A stretch of DNA of 64,000 nucleotides from Trachythela sp. YZ-2020 (GCA_016169945.1 JADLSH010000395.1:7096001-7160000); one strand, 5' to 3'; shown: positions 26,101 to 41,100, numbered from the stretch's first letter. The notes: generated by a model not told the origin, from the sequence alone. A program made the numbers and translations.

Positions 26101-29100
26101 GGATGTCTTTACCTTCGATATAAGCCGTGCCTGCGGTAGGTGGATAGATACCAGTCAGCAGTGACATCGTCGTAGTCTTTCCTGCTCCATTATGACCAAG
26201 AAATGATGTAATTTGTCCAGAATAAAGATTTAAACTTAAATCATCAACCGCCACTTTTCCATTGCTATAAACCTAATGTATGAAGAACCAAAGCAACATT
26301 GAGATTAAAACCTTTCCATTTACTACAAGTCCTGTACGAACGAGCATTTTTCATTCACAAAATCAACTTTCTCATGCATGCACGACAAATATTACAAATT
26401 CCCCCTCACAACTCTTCATGGGGTAAAAGTTATTTATTTCCAGTTTGGACATGGAAAACTTGTTCGATTCCTTTGAATGTACGGCAGATAAGAGAACCTT
26501 GCTTGTCTGTACTGGACTTTTAACAAAGAAACTCGTGAAGAAATCTGTCCATTCTTTGTCGAACACACAAGCGAAAGGAACTCATCAAGAAAACATGTTG
26601 AGTGAAGTACATACGAGTAAAGCAACCTATTGAAATTTGTCTATGAAAACCTGCTCGTCGGTATATGGGGCCAAAGTCTTTCTTAATACTGTATGTTTGC
26701 CACAGATACAATTCAAAAGCGACAGGCGAAATTACAGTTATTATATTTATGCTGCAGGTTTATAGGATCAAACTACCTGAAAAATATAACAAGAAAGTCG
26801 ACGCTTCTAGTTAAGACCCTTCGTCTTGAAGTTAGTAGCTTCGCTAAAGGCTCTTCGTCTGGAAGTTTGTAGCTTCGCTATGAACTATGGCTAAAGGCAT
26901 TCGTCTGGAAGTTAGTAGCTTCGCTAAAGGTCCTTCGTCTGGAAGTTAGACGTCTTCCTTCGTCTGGAAGTTAGTAGCTTCGCTAAAGGCCTTCGTCTGG
27001 AAGTTAGTAGCTTCGCTAAAGGCCTTCGTCTTGAAGTTAGTAGCTTCGCTAAAGGCTCTTTCTGGAAGTTTGTAGCTTCGCTAAAGGCCTTCGTCTTGAA
27101 GGGCGAAACAAACCCTCAAATATATCGTTTATTGCTACCTTCACTGGAACCACGCATCCAAAATTATTTTATTTCCGTGTACTGTGTAAAGTTATATACC
27201 TTCTTTAAGTTCCTCATTGAGATTCCTAGAGGTAAATGTCTTGGTTCCCGTTCTATAGCGACATTAGCATCTGTAGGTGTGACTGGAGAGTCCACTGGTT
27301 CCAGCTCCACGCCCTAAAAATGGATAATCAAGGTTATATAACGGGCCTGGGAAGAGTTATCAGGGATAGAGTGACCAGCTTGTTTGATCTTGCAGTAGAG
27401 GAGGGTGCTAAGCGTGGCGCGACTGTCGACCTGGGTAGGGTGCATCATCATTGAGTGAGTTACAGCAGTGTTCTGACTGTCTACCTGGGTAGGGTGCATC
27501 ATCATTGAGGGAGTTACAGCAGTGTTCTGACTGTCGACCTGGGTAGGGTGCATCATCATTGAGGGAGTTACAGCAGTATTCTGCGGAAAGAGCATATCGA
27601 AATATGGTCACCTAGATGGTCAAAGCCTCCAAATGTTAAAAAGATATGGGGTAAGGAAATTGGCATCCTCCTGCATGAACTCCATTCGCCAAGCAAGTTA
27701 TTCCTTTTTGGAGTGAAATTTAGATTATTTTTTAATCAGTTGGTAGACTTGTTCAGTCTGCAAAAATCACTACAGACAATTTCCCTTCTTTCAGTCTGAC
27801 TGCGAGAGAGTTTTTCCAATCTTCAAGACAGCAAAAACTACGGACGCTATAGACTTCATCTCATGACGTATATTGTTTAGCCAGACAAAGCATCTACCAA
27901 TTAGAAACCGTCTACACTCGAGTCTAGGACCCTACCTGCCCACAGTTTACAAACAGCATTTTCAAATTACATGCTTGCAATACCTGTTCACCAAGTACTC
28001 TGTATATCTGAGTATTATGATTTCCATGTGTTCCAACACTTATTTGTCTTCTACTTCGCGATGAACACCAGTATGATCTCATGAACGGGAAATACCAAGG
28101 CTTGGGTACTCCATAATCTCCTGAAATTTTGTCAAAAACAATGTTATATGCGTATCAACATCAGGGCTGCTATCATCACAAGAAGGCAATGGTTGATTTC
28201 TGTATGTAATGACGATAAAATATTCGCAATTGATGAGCGAAAGTTGCAGTGGTCCGAAATTCGCTTGTGCAGGATGCACAATTAAGCAGGGCACTTTCTC
28301 AGATATGGAAAGTATTTTATGTACGGGCTTTCTTTGCGAATAGTTTCTATAGTGCCTTACAGATATACATGTATAGTGAGCATAAATTCTATAGATTAAC
28401 GTAAGTATAAATATTACTGTCATGTGCAGTAGTATATATACTAAACGGATGTAGATCTATTATTTATTTTAAGAAAATCATGTTCAACATGCTCAACCTG
28501 AGATCAATAATTGTTAAATATTATATATCATGGTACAAACCTGGGAAAACAGTCTCAATATACCACGTGAGTAAACCATAGATGACAGCATCGACGATCA
28601 ACATAAACATAGCTCCTCCGACGTTGAACTCATCACCATAAACTGGACTAGAAAATAAGTTACTCCACTGCAAACCAACGCCTTGCTCCTCAAACCTTGC
28701 AAAGTACCGACATGCGATACCAAATGCCGTCGGTGATAATAAACACTGTTAAAGAATGACATTGCAGTTTAGAATCACTATTAGAATGACATTGCAGTTT
28801 AGAATCATTATTAGAATGACATGCAGTTTAGAATCATTATTAGAATGACATTGCAGTTTAGAATCACTATTAGAATGACATTGCAGTTTAGAATCACTAT
28901 TAGAATGACATTGCAGTTTAGAATCACTATTAGAATGACATTGCAGTTTAGAATCACTATTAGAATGACATTGCAGTTTAGAATCACTATTAGAATGACA
29001 TTGCAGTTTAGAATCACTATTAGAATGACATTGCAGTTTAGAATCACTATTAGAATGACATTGCAGTTTAGAATCACTATTAGAATGACATTGCAGTTTA

Positions 29101-32100
29101 GAATCACTATTAGAATGACATTGCAGTTTAGAATCACTATTAGAATGACATTGCAGTTTAGAATCACTATTAGAATGACATTGCAGTTTAGAATCACTAT
29201 TAGAATGACATTGCAGTTTAGAATCACTATTAGAATGACATTGCAGTTTAGAATCACTATTAGAATGACATTGCAGTTTAGAATCACTATTAGAATGACA
29301 TTGCAGTTTAGAATCACTATTAGAATGACATTGCAGTTTAGAATCACTATTAGAATGACATTGCAGTTTAGAATCATTATTAGAATGACATTGCAGTTTA
29401 GAATCACTGTTAAAGAATGATATTGCAGTTTAGAATCACTATTAGAATGACATTGCAGTTTAGAATCACTATTAGAATGACATTGCAGTTTAGAATCACT
29501 ATTAGAATGACATTGCAGTTTAGAATCACTATTAGAATGACATTGCAGTTTAGAATCACTATTAGAATGACATTGCAGTTTAGAATCACTATTAGAATGA
29601 CATTGCAGTTTAGAATCACTATTAGAATGACATTGCAGTTTAGAATCATTATTAGAATGACATTGCAGTTTAGAATCACTATTAGAATGACATTGCAGTT
29701 TAGAATCACTATTAGAATGACATTGCAGTTTAGAATCATTATTAGAATGATATTGCAGTTTAGAATCACTGTTAGAATGACATTGCAGTTTAGAATCACT
29801 ATTAGAATGACATTGCAGTTTAGAATCACTATTAGAATCACTGTTAGAATGACATGCAGTAACAGCGGGCTAAACGTCTTTGACAGAATTCCAACGTTTC
29901 GTGCGAAGGCCCTGCAACAGCAACTCTCTAACGAAGAGTTGTAGCCCAAAGCGTAGGAGGTTTCTCCTTATATTTTTTAGGGTGGCAAGACAATGAATTT
30001 TTCGTTGTCCTATGCAGTGTAAGATTAATATGAAACTAGTTTTTTAACGAACTAAAACTAACCAGTTTATAAGTAAACATTGGGGCGGCCAACAGTGCTA
30101 ACCAAGTTTTAACTGAAGATCTAAACTATTTTGGAATTTGAACTTTATGTAAATAAATGCATTTCGCATTTGTATATATTTAATATAGAAAATAATTACT
30201 TGATTCCTACTTTACTAAGGGTCTTCGCTCGAAACGTCAAAAGTAATTTGGTGCGAAATGTTGGAACATTAAAAAGAGAACCAGTACTGTTCTGTTCTTT
30301 TATAATTAGTGTTCCCTTCAAACACACATTAGGGAGCCTTAGCAGTGACTACGAGTACGACTACGACTACGACTACGAGATTCGTAATTTTCACGTGTTG
30401 TTTGCATACGCCATCTCGCAAAATCTCGTAGTCAAAAGCCCGACGACTACGACTTTTGCGAGATAGCGTATACAAACAACACGGTGTTTGGCGCTAAAAA
30501 TGACGAATCTCGTACTCGTAGTCATTGCTAAAGCTCCCTATTGCTATTGTCGCATGTCCAATGCAGTTTCTGGGCGACATTCATTTTGAATAAGTAAGGG
30601 TCAGGTATTGGTTAATGTTGACTTTGTGTTTGGTAAGGTATTAAAAGATGCTAAGCTATACATTTACTGCCTAACGATAGCCTGTTTATATTACCAACAT
30701 ACACTCAACCTCGTTCTGACATACACTATACAGTGATAGAAACTCTCATAATACTTTTCTAAGCTTACGCTGGCAATCAGGTGTGACTTGTTGACATTTT
30801 CTTCGAATATCGTGAGAATAATGTAAGGTAGATACGTGGTGAGATAGATGAGGCCACCACACGCAGCAGCGACATTAGCACGCGAGAAGAACACGCTTAT
30901 CAAGAAACAGAACATGATAGTTGATATCGTGAACACGAAAAAGAACACGAATATCACAGAAGGATCACTGTATTGAAGAATATCACCAAACTTTAGAACC
31001 AACACTAACAATACTGTGGTTATCATCATCATTACTACACTCGTGATGAACCAAGCTAACCAATGAACTGAGTTTGTTAAACCCATCACCTAGACAACAA
31101 AAATGCAAAGTATACAATCTGGAATAATTTCAATTTGACCTGATAGGGGGGTGCTGAGCGGGTGTTGGTCAGGGTGCATCATCACTGAGGGAGCTACGAC
31201 AGTATTTTGGGGAAACAGCTGCCGGTAGGGGATGGTGGATCGTAGTGGCGGTAAGAGTGTGGGATCGTAGATTCTAAGATTGTTAGAAGGTTTTTGATAA
31301 CTCCTCTCGATTGAACACTAATTGAACTTATATACATATACCATCCTCGGCATAAGCTTGTCGAGTATTTTTGTTAATCTTGGGATGTTCTTATACCATG
31401 CACACTCACCCTCGCGCCTTTCCAACACACTTCGTGTAATACTAATAATGAGAACCCCCTGATAACAACAAAACTCGACAAACCTCGACAGAAGACAGTG
31501 GAACTTATATACCAGATTCATTCAACAAGTCAAATCGATTTCTATGTAAGTTAAAGAATGTCGGCCAAATTACTGTCTAAACTTGGCTTCCTCAGTACAT
31601 TAGTAAGTATAAGTCGTATCACTGTACATCGATTCCATCAATTTCGCCAACCTACCCACCTTCATCACTTCCTTTAGTCGTGTTTCTTTCTCATGAACAA
31701 TTGTTTTAATTATCATTCCTACGCTATAGATCCAGGCCAATGTCATGAATAACGGCATCGAGTTCGAAATCGTGTATGAAAATCTAAGAAAAAATTAACA
31801 TGTGCCAGAAACAGAAATTGAAAATATAACAGGTGGAGTCGCCTCAGCTACCTGATGCAGCAAAGAAATAGTTCAACACGTTTTAGTATAATAAATACAC
31901 GGAAAAAAGATGTATAGACGATTTAAACTTAGGAGTTCTGAATGCCGTGTTGATAAAATGAATCATGAATGTGCAAACTCGGGCACGTAACATTGCAAAT
32001 TAAGGTTTAAAACTATTAACTTAACCAATCAAAACGCTATAGGTTAATTTTGCATATGCTAACAACGCAATCGACTCATAAAAATATATATTCTGACGAA

Positions 32101-35100
32101 CCTATCATAAATATAGCAAGGATAAGGCACCATTTGTAGAAACAATCCTGTTGTTTCAATAGTTTCATTTGCCTGAACCTCTGTAATCCCTCGATCAACC
32201 ATGTCTTGTAGAAATATGAAACCAAAGAATTTATATCTCAATCTATACATTGAGTTTTCTGGACCTGGTCGCCAGTATCTGAAACACAACATATTCAGGC
32301 ATTGGAAGACATGAACTGATAACAGAACATTCTGATTTGACAAATATGATTGTAAAGCCGGGCAAACTAGTGTCACAATCATGGCTACATGCATACTTAA
32401 TGTCCTGCATAAACAAATCTAAGTTGTTGGTCCGATACAGAATGGATTTATTGGGGGATAAGGAGGGGGCTTAACCAAACCCAAAATCTAGTATTGTGCT
32501 TTTAGAGGTCTCTCTGACGATCTAGGCGACATTATACTACTGTATGCCAAAGGCTGTGTATGAGTAATGTTGAGCAATATTGGATCAGATTCTATTTAGT
32601 TCAAACTTCAAACTTGAATAAACACGCGTAAGCCGATTATAGGCGTATAATTTTCAAACCTATGCCGTTTCCATCGAGGATTTTGGACCGTATCAATGTC
32701 TTGTCGTATCTTGTACTCAACGTGAGCGGGTAACTCTTCAGCATCGTCTGGTACATTAGTAAACACCACACCTATAAAAGATGAATTAATCAAAATCATT
32801 CTTTCCCCAGTTATATAAGCATTACTCTAACATGGGGAGTTTTCACTTCACTTCGTCATACCAAACTGGAGCGAAATTCAAAACGATTTTGAATGTAGTA
32901 GGAATATTTTCCCAGTGCCAGGTTTCAACTGGTATAGTATAGGTAATCCGTCTCTTCATGCAAGTGCATGCAATAGATCCAAGGATTTGTAACGTTCCCA
33001 AATAATGAACATAATTAAGGTGCTGCTCAGTTTTAAAAAGCTCGGTTTGAATCAACATTTCAGCGATTCAGAAATTATGAAAAAGTTCATCACTGCAGCA
33101 AAAAAATAAACACAAAAAGGTAAATAAATCTTCATTTTCATATACATCCAAAATCTTCATTTATACACCTCGAGCAGTTGTACGAAACCTCATGCCACCT
33201 GGTGACAGAACCCGAATTGAGTTATCATCACTTAACCTGAATATAACGATTATGCACTCTGTACGACCATATATTTACTAAGGTTACACACCAAATGCTA
33301 CTTCACAAGCACGGTGTAGCATACACGATTTTATAGGATTCAGGAAGAAAAATAAACATACTTGCAAGAGGTGGATATCCTTCTTCTGTCAATGCTAATT
33401 TTTCTGCTTCCCTTTCATCCTTGACTGGCTTGAAATAGTCAAACGAAAGGCAATCTCCATATTCGGCGATAAGCCGACCAATTGTCTGAAGATTATTTGA
33501 AAACCCATCCGCCCCCAGACCATCAAAAGGTAGCCCATACACAGAAGCAAATAGTCGCAACATGTCCTGAAAAAAGCAAACACATTATACGCTTTGAGCT
33601 TATAATATTTTATGTAATATATAATTGATTTAGAAAACTACAGCTTAGATTTGGGGATGATAATAGTTCTTTATCTGATCACAATCATTGGTGTTTAACA
33701 TTCACTGTTTAAGTATTTGTTTCTTTCGGACCAATAAAGATTTAAGACCTTACTAGGAGAGGTCGCAGAAATCAAACCTTCGGACCTGTAACTCCGGTGA
33801 AAAACCTTAGTAAAATGCATTTAAATGTAAAGTTGAAATTCAAAACTTACCGAGTTCGGTGAGTTAATAGAGTCGTCGACTTGTGGCGGCTCGAAATTCC
33901 CACTTTTTGCTGCCATACGAATTTGTTCCCAGACATATCCCATCTCAGAAAATGTAAAATTCGCCTATAAAAGGTTAAGAACGGTATGTTTAGTTTGCAG
34001 GTTAAGCCCACTTTCTGGCTAGAAGGCACATATACCTCTCAAGAGGCCGCGATGGTCGAATTAGTATTATTGTTCGCATTATTGCACATTAATTTTCCAG
34101 GGGTTAAGTGCTACCTCAAACAGTGACGTTCCTAAAGGTACGTTCACACACAGCGATTTGTCGGGCCGATTTTAGGTTTTGCTGAATGTTAATGACGAAT
34201 ATTTTCAGTTGATTATGTCACCAGATGACGTTTGCCACGTATTTTTCAAATATCATTAACGTGCATCTGAAATCGGCCCGACAAATCGCAATGTGTGAAC
34301 GTACCTTAAGAGTACTACTTGAGGTGGGCATGTTCCCCGATATGTCGGCAATAGTGAAAGGTCATGGTTATAACACTGTACTAACGACTCTTACGTTATA
34401 TACTACGTATTGTTTTCAAATATAAGTCGCAAATTTTCCACTTTCCAAGGAAAATGCCGCCACCCTAAAATGTTTGCAGGTTTCAAACTAAGAGCGGTTT
34501 GAGTAAACGAATAAACACGAAAAACTGACAAACTCGTTACCCTTTCGTTATGCAAGAAACATTCTGAAGTACAGTAGGTCATGGTTTGTATCATGAAACT
34601 GCAACTCCGCATACAGAACTGGATATACATTGAATTTCTACCAAAAATTAAAAGTTTGAAACACTGACGCGATATAGCTAAAGCACCCACCTTCTCTATT
34701 ATCCTGCGTGTATGTCGATTATCAGGAGTATATAATATCTTAGCTGACATAAATGACTTCATTAACTTGAGAAAGAAGTTCCTTCTTCCACGATTACTAA
34801 AGCTCACGTCAACATTATCCAATAGACAAGCACGAAACATACAGCATCTATCATCTGTAAAAATATCAAATAAGCAATTTGTGAAGGTTATTTCTTAGGG
34901 AAGTAACCATTATTCATGCATGACCGACAAGGACACCATATATATTCGATAAGATTTTGTCAATTTTGGCAATAGGAAACATGGTTTGAGAGAATATCAC
35001 GCAAATCTGACCACCGCGAGTGCAATTATTGCAAAAAGATACAGGTGGGGAGAAATTGAAATTTTCAGACAATATTTTCTACAAAACTAGCGCGCGCTAG

Positions 35101-38100
35101 AGTCCGGGACCTTCTGATCCAGGTTTACAGTTAGCTCAAGTCACTTGCAGATAACCAGGTTATCAGGGATCCTAACATCTGACACCCATGCATGCTTGTG
35201 AAAAGGCTATGTCATAATCAGAATATTGTATACTCCAGGAATCGAACCCCAGACCCATCTGTGAAAGGAACATGCACTGACCACCACGCCACCTACAACC
35301 TTTTCTGAAGTTCTCAACAATGAGAATGTACAATCCCGATGGAAAAGCAAACAAATATTCGGGTAAAACACTAAAACGAGTTGAAATATTGTGATGGTCA
35401 GGTCACGTGCGACCATCTGTCGATAGAGTGCATGCAAGGTACAATACGTTGTCTTAAAATAATCTCATAGAAGAAGTACATGTTAATATTGAATTAAGAC
35501 ATCAAATGCTACACTAAAAGGATAACATACTGGTTGGACAATAACAATAGAAAGTATCAGGAATTGTGTCATCATGACAACATCCAAGTTGTTCACATCT
35601 CTTCTTGTTTATTCCTCCCCAGCCACAATCTGATCTTAATTCAGGTTCTACTGCTGAACATTTTCTATTGTCTGAAATTGAAATTGAAACACAAGATTCA
35701 ACGGAAACATTACAGAAAGAAAATATACAAAGACAGAATGTACATGAGCGTTTAATCAAATTATCTTTGAGGTTCTTGATGTATTATAAAAATATATTTA
35801 AGATTATATCCCGGGATGTACATGCATGCATGCAATTTACCGTGGTTTGTGTCTAAACTATCTGGAAATAATTAAAAGCAATATTTCGACGTTTCGAGCG
35901 CAAGCCTTTCGTCAGAAGGTTTTATATAACACCTTATTAAATTGTCGATATTTAATTGGCTGATTATGATCACGTGATATGGAAGTTCCATTTTCATGAT
36001 CGTGTAATGGAAGTTCCATTGCACGACCAGCCGTGGATTTTTTTACTATAGATTTTTCCCATTGCACGGTTCGGTTTTCATTAAATTTCATCCGTCAAAA
36101 TCCTAATCGTATCGTGATTGTAGCTCATTTAACCCTAATTCCATAATATGGCCGATGGAATTTAATGCAAAACAATAATTCGAGCACAGCAAAATGGCGG
36201 TGTAAAAATATAATTTTTACAACAATGTTTCGTTAAATGAATTCCATTATTATATCGAGTCTTGATAAAAATAAAATTTGGGACTTGTTTGTGGATTGTT
36301 ATATCAATTTTGAACATTATACATGTAGCTAAGTTAAGTATTGTATGTAAGTTGATATATTTTGGTGTCGTATAAAACAAATAATGAATGTTTTCATTCG
36401 TGCAATGGTAAAAATATTTTCATTCGGTGAAAGATGGAATTTTCCATTTCACTCGGCTGTCGCCTCGTGGAATGGAAAATCCATCTTCACCTCACTCATA
36501 AACATTCATTATCTGTATAATATTAGCTTATTGTATAGTTATACTACCAGCTACACTGAACCCCGACTTTTGAGATGCATCTAATTTGTTGTTTTTATGA
36601 AGAGTTTAGCACTTGATAATAAATTAACTTCTACTTGCACGCACACAACAAATCCATGGTCGAAAGATCGAAAGCACATAATGATGTAAATAATACACTG
36701 TAGTCTGTAGACTACAAGTATAAACATGATTCACAATATATACACACACCTGTATAATTATGAAATTCAAGATTTCCTTGAGCACGTTGTGTCAGCCAAG
36801 CACAGGAATTCTTTTCAATTTTATTCTGAGCTTCTTCTTTATCCTTCTCTTCTTGCGGTTTCATAGTAGTCGGTCCTTCATCTTTGTCTTTCATATCAAG
36901 GTCCATTTTCTTGTCACAGATTGCCTCGTACAACCCACCATCTCCCCGTATTGTTTGCACCTACAAGAACAGTCTTTCTTTAATTTATTGAAATCAAAAA
37001 GATCAAATCGCTACCTTTAAGCTACAATTTGAAATCAATGTCGGGCGTTCACCTCCGCCTACTGGTCTTCTTGAACAAAAATAGAAGAAACATGCTGGGA
37101 ACCGACTTCGCACCCCGAAATATCCGCCACTGAACGCAGCAAGTCATAACGTTTTTCATGGGGTTTTTCCCAGGCGCATCATCATAGAATATTGATATTT
37201 TTTTAAATTATTCTTATAATACTAACAATGACAAAATGTTTTGTCTCGCACTCGATATCAATTAAACTATCAAGCAGCTGAAATTGTTGACTGTTTTATC
37301 ATTTTTAAATTAACCAAATATTTTCATCGATTCTATTGGTTATTAACCTAATATTCTTTCATAGAAATAATGCTGATTGAAAGCACGTCAATTAATTTGT
37401 TTATTCAAACGAAACTGTAAATTAATCGACTATCTTTAAAACTTCGCGATATTTCCAAAACCTGAACCTGGCGAAAGTTTAATTCTAAAACCCAGAACAC
37501 TTACCAATTTTATTAAACCATTAGGAAACGTCAATTGACTTGTCAGCTCAAGAGGGAGTTCATTGACTTGAGACCTGCTCAAGTTACATACAGCTTCTTT
37601 AAACGCCGTCTATAAAAACGAAATAACACAAATTACCAACGGCAATCTATGAAAGAAGGCATTAAAACACGATGCATTTGAAAACTTTTCTGGATCTCGC
37701 TGGACAGAAAACAATGTTAAGTATTTCTCGTGGTTGGAAATTCTGATCGAAAAGGTATATTATGCATATTTATTATATGGCAAGCGCTAGTTCCTGTAGT
37801 TTACGCGATACGATTGGCTAATCAGCGGTCCGGAAAATCACGTAATGCCCCGTGGGGCATTACGAAATTTTTAATGCCCTACAACAAAAACAAACCATAT
37901 AATAAACTACTTATTTTACTACTTATGGTTGTGCCATATAATAAACTACTTATTAACCTCAAACGTTCGGTCTTCGCGTGGTCAATACGGCAAGACCTCG
38001 GTTTAATATTTTACCGTAAAGACCTCACTTTCGGTTAATAAGTAGTCATTAATTATACATACAACGGGAGGAGTTGTCAAAAATGCAACTATAGGCCCAG

Positions 38101-41100
38101 TCTGGCAGGAATAATTGGCATAACTGGACTAAGTGTAATGATTGCGGGATTGGAACTAGATGAATTATCAAATATAACTGGACTATGCGGCTCAGTAGTC
38201 AGAGCGATAAAATGGGCCGCAGATTACTGTATAGATGTTTTTCCGCAAATGCTTTCAAACTTGTATAAAATATATAATTCAATGAAACAATAAACAGAAT
38301 TACGAAAATGTATGGATAGTTACTTCGTTTTCAGGCGACGAAAATATAAGATATCCATTCCATGACGAACTATTGCAAGCTCTTTGTAAACGGTTGTACA
38401 AAATCGTCTAAAGAAAAAGAAGGAAATTAAGATAATAAAAATGTATGTTACATGGAAGTATGCTGAGAGCCTGTCTGCGCTTTGGAAACGAATCTGACGT
38501 CATAATGACGTCACTGTTGTAGCAACCGGAAATGTTCCTACCGGACATGACGTAATAGACATTAAGTACATATGCATTAGTCTCCTGCATGGACAAAATA
38601 GCTGTTTACCTTATATTAACAGACTTAGTATATAGTATTAGTAGATAGTATGTGTATTACATTTATGTTTTATACACGGTAGCTGTTTCTATATTGTATA
38701 TAGCTAAACATAGGTGCAATTTGTCTGCGCATGCGCGAGATTTACGAAAACAAGATGGCGGCAGTAAAATAGACTAGATTAAAAAGTCCCTTTGAAAGTG
38801 TCTTCAACTAAAAATAGTCAAATTAACTATTCTTTTGGATATCATTGTACATCATACTTGTTAAGAAATTAGAATGTCCTAATAGGATAGCTTATATATA
38901 ATTTTGGTGAGGTTTCTAGGACGGGATTTTAAGAAAATTGATTTTTTGGTAAATTTTACTTTATGCTTCTAAAAAACGTTATTGTTCTTTTATCCTGCAT
39001 TTTAGCCTAAAGAATACATTGTATATTTAGAGTTCTTACTCTGTTTTGTCCAGGCAGACCAGGCACAACTAGTGGCAATAGTCTTGAGAAAAAGGACGCT
39101 CCTCTTCCACCAAACTGCAAAAGAACATATTTAGATATATGAAATGGCATATTAGACATATTATTTATTTATTTATTTATTAAGCTTCGCCAATAATACA
39201 AACAGACAAACAAAACAATTTACATCTCTCAAACGCATGCATATTCACAGAGAAAGGCTGCGACACTACAACAGTTTATGTAATACAACCTCAGATACTA
39301 CGAAGGCTCTACAGCAACAACTCTTTTACAGAAATAACAAGTAAGTGGGGGTGCGCTAATCAATCTTACTTGTAGCTGAGGGCTGAGCTGAATTACAAAG
39401 GATGCAGCTCGACTTGATCGAGTCGAAGGCTTATTAAAGGCCCCTCTGGCTGCCACCGTATGACTCATGTCTGATCAGGGAGCACAGCTACGATCGAAGG
39501 GTCTGTTTGGGGCTTATCCAAACCCACCCTGCCAACATTCCCTGTGGGAGGAAACTGGAGTACCCGGAGAAAACCCACAACTTTCGGTACAGCGTTGACT
39601 GACTCTTTTCACAGACGTGTCATGTGTCCGCAGCAGAGAATCGAACCGACGATCTCAGAGGTGAAAGGCGCTTGCTCTGACGACTGCGCCACCGAAACAC
39701 CATAACGCCAGCGAATAAATAACGTTCTACGTTTAGCACTCAGTGCTAGAAAATGTTTGATAGCGCCACAGTGCGCCAGTGCTAACGTTGCCAGGAAATT
39801 TTGAAGTTACGACTTTTATGTTTTATAAGGAATATTTGGCTTATAAATTCGAAGAACGTCATTAGTGAATAGGCTTAGTGAATAGGCTTGTTTCTGGTGT
39901 GAAATAAAATTCAGAAAGTATTTTTTTCAATGCGCATATATTGTAATAGTTCTGCATGGTATATCTTCATTTTTTGACTGTGACATTGATGTGAAATTCT
40001 TTGATAAAGGAAATCTTAAATTCAGTGTACACAGAAAATTATTTTTTGACATTGTATTTTGCAACCCGGACGAAACATAGATCATCGAGGTAGCAACATG
40101 TATTTAAAGTACTAGTTTAAGGTACTATACTGTACACCTAATAGTTACTATGCTGCCGTACCTGTGAAAAATTTACTCTGGCGTCTAAAACGCTATCTGC
40201 TAAATTTGGAGAAAATGACATGTTCTTGATCAGGAACTGTCTAACATTTTCTGGACTCTCGACAAGTGAGGAAACAGTCGGATCTAAACAAACAAATTGA
40301 TTCAAACATTACCTCACAAATGAGCGGGATGGCACAGCATTGGGTCGTTCCAGAAAAGATCAACACTCCCCCTGTAGAGGAAATTTGTGCCGCCGGAGGG
40401 GGGTCTAATTCTGATAACAGTAAAACGAAGAGGAGGGGAGTAACCTCCAATTTCCTCCGTGGGGGAGGTTTGGATGTTTTCTGGAATAACCCACGTTCAA
40501 ATAAATCCATTAATATAAACGTACTAACCTTGTGTAGGATCTTGATTTTCGAGATAATTTTGAACATCTTCGATCATATCAAATAATCTGTCAAATATTT
40601 TGTGCATAGAACAATTGAGAAAAAAGCAAATACGTACGGACAGACGTACAATATTTATTTATTTTCTAACTTCCTTTTTCATCTTTTGTCACCAAAACGT
40701 AACATTAATTCATCATACTACAACTGTAAAACAGATTGGTTAAAATAACCAATTTAAAGTGGTTGTCTCAGATGCATTTCTTTTTTACCAATATTATTTG
40801 GTCAAAACAACCGAAATATTGGTTAAAATAACCAAATTTTTGGTTGTTTTAACCAAATAAAATATTGGTCAAATAAGTGCATCTGAGACAACCAATTTAA
40901 ATTGGTTATTTTAACCAATCGGTTTTTACAGTGTATAAGATGCCGTGGTTTGTGTCTGAACTGGAAAAGATTAAATGTAGTTAAAGTAATGTTTGAGCAA
41001 CGTTAACTGCAGACGTAGCAGACCAGCGGTTACTCATAATGCATTAGGGTCGCTGACGTCAAAGAGCCGGATTCTCCGCACGTTCTGCTTTTTCAGCTTG

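Noticed and set aside
28811..29949. Long frames on both strands (repeats of I-L-N-C-N-V and [10 protein letters not shown])
   Set aside because: Products of the 30-bp array, whose period is a multiple of three; open on both strands at once.
35232..35305. tRNA gene
   Set aside because: A- and B-box-like sequences are present, but no convincing cloverleaf is seen and related copies carry SINE bodies.
35888..35932. Hammerhead ribozyme (CTGACGAA ... CGAAAC on the minus strand)
   Set aside because: The core words are there, but stem II pairs poorly and no room exists for stem III before GTC; other copies change core bases.
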